DNA from: a virus
Virus record (IMG/VR): IMGVR_UViG_3300028025_000379
Location: 1-23,601 of that record
Direction: 5' to 3' (one strand)
Length of the DNA stretch: 23,601 nt
Under the pieces are notes generated by a model that saw nothing but the letters and a program-made list of their open reading frames with translations, did not search any database and was not told where the DNA came from. Both the position numbers and the translations under genes were made by a program. Positions 15,618 to 21,463 of this stretch are shown in pieces (position 1 is the stretch's first letter; each line of letters starts with the position of its first letter).

Positions 15618-15692
15618 TGGTCTGCCCTATAGGAATCGAACCTATATCTACAGCTTAGAAGGCTGCTGCACTATCCATTGTGCTAAGGGCAG
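15618..15692 (-). tRNA. tRNA-Arg (anticodon UCU) with encoded CCA
   Basis: Read on the - strand from 15692: a 7-bp acceptor stem (CTGCCCT with AGGGCAG), D arm GCAC/GTGC with an 8-base loop, anticodon arm GCAGC/GCTGT with loop CTTCTAA (anticodon TCT), a 4-base variable loop, and T arm ATAGG/CCTAT with loop TTCGATT. The discriminator A is followed by genomic CCA (15618-15620). All four stems pair, with one G-U pair in the anticodon stem. It starts 4 bases after the ThyX stop, so it is cut from the operon transcript. It would read AGA, a frequent arginine codon in these genes. Confidence 0.95.
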
Positions 15693-15696
15693 GAGG

Positions 15697-16320
15697 TTAC
15701 TCGCTAGTTACCAGTGATGGAAACTGTTCAATCATTATACCACGAACCTGCTCTGCCACCTCACGATGTTCCTTCTGTGTTGCTTTATCACAACGAATGT
15801 CAACATAGTGCATCCAGCTACGCAGAGTTCCATTCATGTACATCTTGCTCTCTGTCATCCCTTCTGGCAGCAGCTTACGTGCCTGCTCTTTAGCAATGCC
15901 TTTAGCCAATGCACTCTCGTACATAAACTGAGCCTCTTGCAACACACGCCTCTGTGCTCCCTCCCACCAGTAGGCAAGGTAACGATCTTCTGTCTCCAAG
16001 CTGTTCTGTCTGTTCTTCACATCCTGTAAACGTGCCTCACTCATTGTGAAGTGTTCAGCCACAGCATAGCGTTGACTAAACTCTTGGAAGCTGAAGCTAC
16101 GGTGACGTAATATTTGACGAGCAATGTCACGTGTTGTTGTTATTTCAACACACATGTTCACCATTTCAAATGGAGACCAATGCTTGTTATCAATAAGGTA
16201 CTTGAGTAGTTTCGGCGCAGATGCAGGGTTGTTCTGGTTTGCCGGATTTGACACACGGGCCATACGAGCAACTAGCTCCTCCGCTTGTGGTGTCACCCAC
16301 ACCAGACTCACTTGGGACAT
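15697..16320 (-). CDS. thyX: FAD-dependent thymidylate synthase
   Basis: This 207-residue enzyme makes dTMP from dUMP with FAD, NADPH and methylene-tetrahydrofolate. The ThyX signature (RHRx7S) is present as RHRSFSFQEFSQRY at residues 72-85. The typical N-terminus VTPQAEELVARMARVSNP and the C-terminal NGTLRSWMHYVDIRCDKATQ segment, followed by KEHRE, support it. ATG 16320 has AAGAAGGAAAAC upstream; the in-frame GTG at 16344 would add eight residues and lacks a site. The upstream gene runs on for 131 bases into this gene in another frame. ThyX together with a triphosphate-type class II RNR gives a complete route to phage dTTP. Confidence 0.95.
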   Translation of the reverse strand: MSQVSLVWVTPQAEELVARMARVSNPANQNNPASAPKLLKYLIDNKHWSPFEMVNMCVEITTTRDIARQILRHRSFSFQEFSQRYAVAEHFTMSEARLQDVKNRQNSLETEDRYLAYWWEGAQRRVLQEAQFMYESALAKGIAKEQARKLLPEGMTESKMYMNGTLRSWMHYVDIRCDKATQKEHREVAEQVRGIMIEQFPSLVTSE

Positions 16321-16459
16321 ATTGTTTTCCTTCTTCAATTCCACGTTTCAACATCTCAATAAGAGCAAAGCGAACAAGATGTTCTTTCTCTTCACAAGAT
16401 AGTTCCATTTGATAGTCTGCACTACCATCTTCATTCTCTTTGATTAAGTTTAACATCAT
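16190..16459 (-). CDS. 89-residue hypothetical protein overlapping thyX
   Basis: Residues 1-47 (MMLNLIKENEDGSADYQMEL, then an EEKEHLVRFALIEMLKRGIE helix) look like a common small phage protein family with a strand followed by a helix. Residues 47-89 are encoded in the same DNA as the first 44 residues of ThyX in a different frame; this tail is Gly/Ser/Cys-rich with four cysteines and no recognisable fold. Two tandem ATGs (16459, 16456) follow AGGAG; the first overlaps the previous stop as ATGA. The N-terminal part is well supported, while the long tail may be a neutral extension. Confidence 0.65.
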   Translation of the reverse strand: MMLNLIKENEDGSADYQMELSCEEKEHLVRFALIEMLKRGIEEGKQYVPSESGVGDTTSGGASCSYGPCVKSGKPEQPCICAETTQVPY

Positions 16460-16764
16460 GTTATAAAACTCCTGACAACTTCTGGTAGATAGCCACCAAC
16501 AAGCTGGAACCTAGAAGCTTTCTTAACACGTGCTCTGATAAGTTCTTCTGCATTCTTCTGGCGGTCAAACTCCCAAACATCAGCTTCAACAATGAGCTTG
16601 TAACATTCCTCATCATCCTTAGCTACCACTGCTTGCATACCACCATACTCACTAGATGGGAATGGAACCCAGTAGTTAACTAGATAGAGGGTGTAGCCTT
16701 CACTTGGCTCTGGTTGTACGCTTTCTGGCTGCTCTTGGTTCTTGCTGCCCTTTGGTCTTCCCAT
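16456..16764 (-). CDS. 102-residue protein with N-terminal AT-hook-like motif
   Basis: The start MGRPKGSKN resembles the AT-hook core (GRP flanked by basic residues), which binds the minor groove of AT-rich DNA. A Gln/Glu/Pro-rich linker follows (10-22), then a globular part with YTLYLVNYWVPFPSSEYGG (about 24-42) and two helices. ATG 16764 is chosen because AAAGGAAAGAAT precedes it; the longer frame to 16902 lies within the HNH gene. It overlaps the HNH gene by 65 bases and the next gene by 4. The function is not known to me; a DNA-binding role is suggested only by the short basic motif. Confidence 0.68.
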   Translation of the reverse strand: MGRPKGSKNQEQPESVQPEPSEGYTLYLVNYWVPFPSSEYGGMQAVVAKDDEECYKLIVEADVWEFDRQKNAEELIRARVKKASRFQLVGGYLPEVVRSFIT

Positions 16765-17173
16765 ATTCTTTCCTTTCGTCTTTCTCTTCTTGTGTCTTGA
16801 TTGAATGACATGGCTTACACAACACCTGTAAGTTTTCTTTCTCACAGAACATGTTGTTAATATATTCTTCCCACGTTGTGAAGCCTGTCTTTGTGTTAAC
16901 AACAGGAAGGATGTGGTCTACCTGTACATCAGCTGCTACAAACTCTTTCTTGCAACATGCACACTTGTAGTGCATAGCCAGCTTATTTGTTTTCTTATTG
17001 GTACGTCTACCAACATACGCTTCCTTCAAGGCTTTGTATTTAGGGGGCCACCTACGTGTTGCTGTACGTAGAGCAGAGACAACAAAGCTTCTAAACCTTG
17101 CTGGTGTCCACTCTCCACAGTTGTACAAACGTTTGATGGAGGAGGTTTCCGAAGGCTTCGACTTCTCGTTCAT
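16700..17173 (-). CDS. HNH endonuclease
   Basis: This 157-residue nuclease has the zinc-stabilised HNH fold: CACC (C71, C74), the catalytic VDHI (D86, H87), N114 in KENLQVLC, and CKPCHSIKT (C119, C122, H123). The N-terminal 60 residues are basic and may bind DNA. Free-standing HNH proteins are frequent in podoviruses as homing endonucleases or packaging helpers; this one is in the replication operon, so homing is more likely than packaging. The ribosome binding site is poor, and the gene overlaps its upstream neighbour by 83 bases and the downstream one by 65, which suggests coupled and perhaps low translation. Confidence 0.88.
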   Translation of the reverse strand: MNEKSKPSETSSIKRLYNCGEWTPARFRSFVVSALRTATRRWPPKYKALKEAYVGRRTNKKTNKLAMHYKCACCKKEFVAADVQVDHILPVVNTKTGFTTWEEYINNMFCEKENLQVLCKPCHSIKTQEEKDERKEYGKTKGQQEPRAARKRTTRAK

Positions 17174-17396
17174 CGTGATTGGTTTCTCCCATTGTAAATT
17201 TTATTGCGTGTACCAACTCATGAAAGAAGGTTGCTTCTGCTGCTTGTGGTGTCATGTTGTCCTTGATAATAATTTCATACGTCAATGGGTTGCATGTCCC
17301 CATCTCTGTAATGTCCTTATTAAAACAGACAGTCCACTTACACCCTGCTAGGTAGAAGGAGGTTGCCACATCTGGTTTGGTGTTCTTCGTAGCCAT
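17091..17396 (-). CDS. small zinc metallopeptidase-like protein (HExxH)
   Basis: This 101-residue protein has FFHELVHAIKF at about residues 57-67, an HExxH zinc motif with H59, E60 and H63. A downstream 'DEREVEAFGNLLHQ' helix (about 75-88) gives glutamates (E78 or E80) as a possible third ligand, as in the gluzincin/ImmA-IrrE arrangement. The first half is a short beta-like region (SFYLAGCKWTVCFNKD). Similar single-domain proteins occur in phage early regions; substrates are unknown. It overlaps the exonuclease gene by 49 bases and HNH by 83. The ribosome binding site is not clear. Confidence 0.75.
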   Translation of the reverse strand: MATKNTKPDVATSFYLAGCKWTVCFNKDITEMGTCNPLTYEIIIKDNMTPQAAEATFFHELVHAIKFTMGETNHDEREVEAFGNLLHQTFVQLWRVDTSKV

Positions 17397-18022
17397 AGTA
17401 GTTGTCCATTCTCAAGTGTTCGTTCTGCGCCCAGTGCCTCCAAGCAAATAGCATACAGCTCGTTTTCTGTTGTAGCTTTTGCAAGCATCTTGTCTGCCTT
17501 TACAGGCCCCACTCCCCTGATACCCACAATGTTGTCTGCCTTGTCGCCCATCAACATTTGCTTGTAGAAGAAACGCTGTCCTTCCTCTGCGGATACATAA
17601 TACTTTTTCTGTTTCACAAAATTGTAATGCCATCCTTGCACCTGATCAAAGTCTTTATCTAAAGAGATGATGATGCTGTCATCACCGAGGGTTGTCGCAC
17701 GAATAGCAATGAGGTCATCAGCCTCTTCACCTTCACTGATAGTAGCAGCCCATGCGGTTACTAGATAGTTACGTAGGATTTCTAGGTGAGGTGGTTTCTC
17801 AACATCTTTCCTATTACCCTTGTAAGGAGCAGTCACAGCTACATCGTTACGAAAGTTTGTCTTCCCTGTTAGGAACACTTCCCATTCGTTAAGGTCTAGC
17901 TGTGTCATTAAGACTTCTTCCAAGAAGGTAGCCATCGTTTTGATAGCCACCTTCTCTGTCTCATCCTTGCAGGCAAAGGCGATGCGATAGCACATCATGT
18001 CTCCGTCTACAAGGCCGATCAT
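17348..18022 (-). CDS. 5'-3' exonuclease (FEN family, T7 gp6-like)
   Basis: This 224-residue nuclease removes RNA primers and may degrade host DNA for nucleotides. Metal-binding acidic residues of the FEN fold are visible: D6 and D8 in VDGD, EADD (100-103), SLDKDFDQ (120-127) and GDKADNI (159-165). The basic YKGNRK (67-72) and the DNA-binding GIRGVGPVKA helix-hairpin-helix (167-176) complete the family pattern. ATG 18022 shares one base with the SSB stop (TAATG), giving tight coupling. The order SSB, exonuclease downstream of polymerase is a T7-like replication module. Confidence 0.92.
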   Translation of the reverse strand: MIGLVDGDMMCYRIAFACKDETEKVAIKTMATFLEEVLMTQLDLNEWEVFLTGKTNFRNDVAVTAPYKGNRKDVEKPPHLEILRNYLVTAWAATISEGEEADDLIAIRATTLGDDSIIISLDKDFDQVQGWHYNFVKQKKYYVSAEEGQRFFYKQMLMGDKADNIVGIRGVGPVKADKMLAKATTENELYAICLEALGAERTLENGQLLWLRRTPNQMWQPPST

Positions 18023-18468
18023 TACAAGACCACTTCGTCTTCTTCTGCCACCTCAGAGGCCACAGGAGGGGCTACAAGCTCCTTAATCTTGATGGCTGGA
18101 TACTTATCACTATGCATCAACGAAGGGGCATTGCCATGCATTGCTGTCATCTTGTGTGCATAGCTGCTAATGCTCAGCTCAGCAACAGTGCCATTGCCAA
18201 TGTCAGCAGGAGCCACCTCTTTACCATTCTCATCCACTGCCTTGATGACATACTTAGTCTTGATGATGATGTATTTACCACGACCATACTTGTCATCAGC
18301 TTTCTCTTTCACCTTCACATTAAGCTCGTCCTTCAAACGTGCAGCCAGTGTGTCTGACAGACCACCGATACAGATTTCGTTACGAGTCTCAGCAGGGTTG
18401 AACTCTGTGTTAGGGGTATCCATGTGCTTAGCCCAGAAGAGTTTGCCAACCAGTTTTACTTGTGTCAT
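18022..18468 (-). CDS. single-stranded DNA-binding protein (T7 gp2.5-like role)
   Basis: This 148-residue protein is predicted to be an OB-fold protein: strand-rich, with LFWAKHMDTPN, KYIIIKTKYVIKAVDENGKE and a mobile C-terminal acidic tail (AEEDEVVL). Many phage SSBs end in such an acidic tail, which contacts polymerase and helicase. I assign the function from this tail, size, and the place between polymerase and exonuclease, not from a diagnostic motif. AAAGGAAAAC lies before ATG 18468. No signal peptide or membrane segment is present. Confidence 0.75.
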   Translation of the reverse strand: MTQVKLVGKLFWAKHMDTPNTEFNPAETRNEICIGGLSDTLAARLKDELNVKVKEKADDKYGRGKYIIIKTKYVIKAVDENGKEVAPADIGNGTVAELSISSYAHKMTAMHGNAPSLMHSDKYPAIKIKELVAPPVASEVAEEDEVVL

Positions 18469-18482
18469 TTGTTTTCCTTTGT

Positions 18483-18563
18483 TTAGTTAAATTGACCGTC
18501 TTTCCGATCTGTCATTATGTACTCGCTGCACTGTGGGTGACGCATCTTGCACTCCGACAGCAT
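18483..18563 (-). CDS. candidate 26-residue Cys-containing small protein
   Basis: In the 109-base gap between SSB and the next gene a short frame runs from ATG 18563 to TAA 18483. The product starts MLSECKMRHPQCSEYIMTDR and ends KDGQFN. GGAAAGCGG directly precedes the ATG, and the frame fills most of the gap. The C/H-rich middle (C5, H9, C12) looks like half a zinc knuckle. Evidence is limited to binding site, location and non-random composition. Confidence 0.4.
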   Translation of the reverse strand: MLSECKMRHPQCSEYIMTDRKDGQFN

Positions 18564-18577
18564 CCGCTTTCCATAAA

Positions 18578-18778
18578 TTATTGTAACGTATTTCCACTAG
18601 CCTTGTCAAGTGCTCCACGCATAACCATGTTAGCAGCAGCACTATTAAGAATGTTTAACACATCTTCATCTGTGTCGAAAGGACTATGAACCAAGACAAG
18701 TTGGTTGTCCTTAACAAACAAGTGAACAGAGGTGTCACATTCCCTTGCAAGCTTTTCAATTTGTTCTTCGTATGTCAA
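18578..18778 (-). CDS. 66-residue hypothetical protein downstream of DNA polymerase
   Basis: The protein starts at TTG 18778, overlapping the polymerase stop as TTGA, with GGAAGGAAAC upstream; this is a better start than the TTG at 18793. It opens MTYEEQIEKLARECDTSVHL, followed by a strand pair (FVKDNQLVLVHSPFD) and an Asn/Ala-rich helix. I do not recognise it. The strand-helix layout and acidic start suggest a small regulatory or accessory protein of replication, which is inference from location. Confidence 0.62.
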   Translation of the reverse strand: MTYEEQIEKLARECDTSVHLFVKDNQLVLVHSPFDTDEDVLNILNSAAANMVMRGALDKASGNTLQ

Positions 18779-20565
18779 TGTGTTTCCTTCCAATTAGCTC
18801 CGATGTTATATTCGCCGGAAACAGGACAGAACAAACTTAGTTGTACCCCTGCCTCTTCGATAGATTGTACAGCAAGTTTGCCAACAACATCAGCATACTG
18901 TTTCTTTGTTTCAATCTGCCATTCATCATGCACATTAGCACAGAAGCCGTGAGGAATCTTATGCTTATGTAGGTGGTTACTAAGAAGTACTAACGCTTTC
19001 TTCATGACGATTGCACCAGCGCCCTGTAATAAACTGTTAAGGGCAGCGTGCTCTGAACGCACCCAAATCTTTCTACCATCAAGGCCCGGTACATAGCCCT
19101 TGGACGAGACCAAGGATACCTTATCACGTAAACGCTTGAGTGCGGGAGTCCCTTCAAGAAAGGAATTGATGAGCTTCTGTCCAGCCGTAGCACTACCACC
19201 GACAATCGAGCCAATCTTCGCAGCCCCTGCCCCATAGAGGAAGGCGTAGATGAATGTCTTTGCTTGGTCACGTGTTTGTAACGAGGCTGCTTTTTGGTTA
19301 ATCGTGTGGACATCCGTGCCATCCTTAGACGATCCTTCGCACACTGTTTTAACATACGCACTGTCCTTCATGTAATGTGCCAGCATACGCAGCTCAAGGC
19401 CACTAGCATCAGCACCAACTAACACATTGTCTTTGTCCACTGTCCAAAGCTCACGACACTCAGGGCCATACACACTGCCACTGTTAGGAACTTGAGCCAT
19501 GTTAGGAGAGCTATGTGTCATGCGTCCAGTGACAGCACCATTGGTAATCACCTTGCCATGCACACGACCATCTTCTCTCACTTCCTCAAGCCAGCTAGAC
19601 ACCTGAGCTACACGTTTCTGCAACATCAGATATTCTAACAGAGCCTTAGCTTCTGGCAGGTCAATCTTCTCCAGCACCTTCTCGTCAACAATGATGGAAC
19701 CTTTGTCTGTGGTCTTTGAAAACTTAACACCTAGTCCTTGTAACCTCTCAGCAATCTGTTGTCGAGAGCCGGGGTTGAAGGGGATGCTCTTTGTTTTCAT
19801 AGGGCCAGCAACAGCTTCATCAGCAAGAGAAGGCTTGAGACCTGCATCCTTGAGTACTTGCTTCAGCTCTGTCTTTGTCTCTGCTTGGTAACTACCTAGT
19901 AACCAGTAGGCTGGTTTCTTCATTTCCTCAATGATGGGTGGGAAGATAGTTTGTAATTGGTTTTCAATATCCACCATCTTACCAGATAGAGTCGCCAGTA
20001 AGCCCTGAGCTTTCTGAATGTCAAGTTTAAACCCATGTTCATGTTGCTTCTGAATGATGATTGCTACGTCATGCTCAAGCTTACGACACTCGTCAGAGAA
20101 CTTGTCTTGGTCTAGCAACTTGTCAATAGCTTTCTCCACCTTAACCAACACAGCTACGTCTTGTTTGCAATATTCAAACATGAGGGGTAGGTCTGGATTG
20201 TCATAGCAGTTACCTTCTAGGCCAAGCTCTTTCCATCGTTGTTCGTAATCAATCTTGCTCTCTCCAACTCTTTCTCCCCAATCCTTCAGCCTGTGGCCTC
20301 CGTCTAAATTTGGATTGTATAGACGAGACAAGATCAAGGTATCTTTCGCTTTCTTCGCTGGTATCGTCACTCCCCAACACCTCTTTAGAACTGGCCCATC
20401 GAAGCCTATCAAGTTGTGTGCGATCACTGTTTCTGAGTTTGCGATTAAGGGTGTGAGTGTATCCGGCTTTGTGTGACATACATATCCATTGGTTTCATCG
20501 TAAGTGAAACAACACCAAATCTTTTTGTGGTTGGTTGTTGTCTCAATGTCTAGATAGAGTTTCAC
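18775..20565 (-). CDS. DNA polymerase, family A (T7-like), with 3'-5' proofreading domain
   Basis: This 596-residue replicase has an N-terminal exonuclease: ExoI D6/E8 (LDIETT), ExoII about N50/D55 (HNLIGFD), ExoIII Y131/D135 (YCKQD). Polymerase motif A is ADASGLELR (about D385), motif B RDQAKTFIYAFLYGAG (about 431-446), motif C VHDE (about 544-547). The motif B tyrosine equals T7 Tyr526, not the Phe of E. coli Pol I. It is about 110 residues shorter than T7 gp5 (704); the thioredoxin-binding loop seems to be missing, so processivity must come from elsewhere. The start is GTG 20565 (GGAG upstream), overlapping the preceding stop as GTGA. Confidence 0.95.
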   Translation of the reverse strand: MKLYLDIETTTNHKKIWCCFTYDETNGYVCHTKPDTLTPLIANSETVIAHNLIGFDGPVLKRCWGVTIPAKKAKDTLILSRLYNPNLDGGHRLKDWGERVGESKIDYEQRWKELGLEGNCYDNPDLPLMFEYCKQDVAVLVKVEKAIDKLLDQDKFSDECRKLEHDVAIIIQKQHEHGFKLDIQKAQGLLATLSGKMVDIENQLQTIFPPIIEEMKKPAYWLLGSYQAETKTELKQVLKDAGLKPSLADEAVAGPMKTKSIPFNPGSRQQIAERLQGLGVKFSKTTDKGSIIVDEKVLEKIDLPEAKALLEYLMLQKRVAQVSSWLEEVREDGRVHGKVITNGAVTGRMTHSSPNMAQVPNSGSVYGPECRELWTVDKDNVLVGADASGLELRMLAHYMKDSAYVKTVCEGSSKDGTDVHTINQKAASLQTRDQAKTFIYAFLYGAGAAKIGSIVGGSATAGQKLINSFLEGTPALKRLRDKVSLVSSKGYVPGLDGRKIWVRSEHAALNSLLQGAGAIVMKKALVLLSNHLHKHKIPHGFCANVHDEWQIETKKQYADVVGKLAVQSIEEAGVQLSLFCPVSGEYNIGANWKETH

Positions 20566-20999
20566 TTTTTCTCCAGTTGTTTCTCCACAAGTGTAGCATA
20601 CCCTGCAATGTCATGCCAGCTGTCATCATAATAGGGATTGCCATTAACAATACGTGCCATCTTGTTACAAATCATGTCAAGGCTTTCTTGCATGTATGGT
20701 TCCATGTTATGCCAGCTCTTTGAATAACGCAGGGTTTTCTTCAGCTCTTGTGCAGCATAGGCTACATCACGATAGTCCCCATAGTTATTGCCACGTTGTT
20801 CAAGGGTTTCATCAATTGTTTTATTCATCTCTGTCTTTCTGGTAATCATTACTGGTTGCTTCTTATGCAGCTCGTCAGTGGTACAACGAATAGGAATTAT
20901 ACCAGAGTCTAGACGTTCACGCAACAGCTTACCAAGCGTGTTGTTTGTGTTGTCGAGGGCATCACCCCAATCATCTGTGTGGAAATCTTTCATCTTCAT
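20562..20999 (-). CDS. MazG/DUF6378-like nucleotide pyrophosphohydrolase-type protein with extra N-terminus
   Basis: Residues about 58-145 match a small all-alpha family: RGNNYGDYRDVA, then SLDMICNKMARIVNGN and YYDDSWHDIAGYATL. I recall this as DUF6378/DUF1599, thought to be related to MazG-type NTP pyrophosphatases; acidic E/D residues around the helices could bind Mg, but catalysis is not proven. Residues 1-57 (DDWGDALDNTNNTLGKLLRE ... LHKK) look like an unrelated small module fused in frame. ATG 20999 follows GAGGACTACAA and overlaps the upstream stop as ATGA. The role would be nucleotide-pool cleaning beside polymerase. Confidence 0.68.
   Translation of the reverse strand: MKMKDFHTDDWGDALDNTNNTLGKLLRERLDSGIIPIRCTTDELHKKQPVMITRKTEMNKTIDETLEQRGNNYGDYRDVAYAAQELKKTLRYSKSWHNMEPYMQESLDMICNKMARIVNGNPYYDDSWHDIAGYATLVEKQLEKK
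20896..20924 (-). promoter_or_regulatory. possible internal extended -10 promoter upstream of the polymerase
   Basis: On the - strand TATAAT lies at 20901-20896, preceded by TG one base away (TGGTATAAT, extended -10), with TTGCGT at 20924-20919 spaced by 17 bases. It falls inside the N-terminal segment of the MazG-like gene, about 330 bases upstream of the polymerase. The -35 box matches only half of the consensus. Confidence 0.3.
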
Positions 21000-21160
21000 T
21001 TGTAGTCCTCATTATCCCAAAACCATACACACTCTTCTCCCTCTACACGAGGGCTGCTACAGAAGTAGCTCTGTCGATAAGGGTTTGCAGTGGCTGTATA
21101 ACGAAGACAGCTTTCTTTCTTTGGGCATTCCTTATCTTCGCACATTGTAATGTCTGACAT
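20996..21160 (-). CDS. 54-residue Cys-rich protein
   Basis: This small protein carries six cysteines in MCEDKECPKKESCLRYTATA, YFCSSP and ECVWFW, the type of spacing seen in small zinc-binding or disulphide proteins of phage early regions ('MSDITMC...CP...C.R...NPYRQSYF' pattern). ATG 21160 follows GAAGGTGTAAC; the stop overlaps the next start as ATGA. Likely a zinc-stabilised accessory protein; partner unknown. Confidence 0.75.
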   Translation of the reverse strand: MSDITMCEDKECPKKESCLRYTATANPYRQSYFCSSPRVEGEECVWFWDNEDYK

Positions 21161-21161
21161 G

Positions 21162-21311
21162 TTACACCTTCAAGTTAAGAAACAAACCGATCTGTGCAAA
21201 GGCATAGCCACACCAGATCATCCCGTTACTAGCCTCTCCCTTATACCATTGTAACACACCTACAATGGCATAACCAATACCTGTTGCAGCAACAATGAGT
21301 TGTTCAATCAT
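21162..21311 (-). CDS. 49-residue membrane protein
   Basis: The product has two hydrophobic stretches (about 4-21, QLIVAATGIGYAIVGVLQ; about 30-46, GMIWCGYAFAQIGLFLN) joined by a short basic loop, so it would be a hairpin in the inner membrane. It runs from ATG 21311 to TAA 21162, one base before the next start. The ribosome binding site is weak (AAGAAG), and the ATG overlaps the upstream stop. I do not recognise the family; its location in the replication operon is unusual for a holin. Confidence 0.68.
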   Translation of the reverse strand: MIEQLIVAATGIGYAIVGVLQWYKGEASNGMIWCGYAFAQIGLFLNLKV

Positions 21312-21463
21312 GTCTTCTTCTTTCTAAGTACAAGTAACTTGGTAGTTACCTTGACATATTTGTTTCCATGTTTGTCTTGCCTCTCCACTCCATGCATTGT
21401 CTTAGCTGGCAAGTTAGAAGGGAAGGGCCATGTTGTGTCTTCCTTAAATGGTTTCTTCGTCAC
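21308..21463 (-). CDS. 51-residue basic hypothetical protein
   Basis: The frame starts at GTG 21463 within the last codons of the primase-helicase gene (20-base overlap) and ends with TGA overlapping the next ATG. The product begins MTKKPFKEDTTWPFPSNLPA and has a Lys/Arg-rich end (TTKLLVLRKKKT). A start on GTG, with AAGGA about 10 bases upstream, and full use of the gap between neighbours support it. Function unknown. Confidence 0.55.
   Translation of the reverse strand: MTKKPFKEDTTWPFPSNLPAKTMHGVERQDKHGNKYVKVTTKLLVLRKKKT
21334..21349. repeat. inverted repeat GTAACT-4-AGTTAC
   Basis: GTAACT (21334-21339) and AGTTAC (21344-21349) are exact inverted copies separated by TGGT. The same arms, separated by 5 bases, occur upstream of the first - strand gene at 23572-23588. 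This copy lies within the 51-residue gene. Confidence 0.35.
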
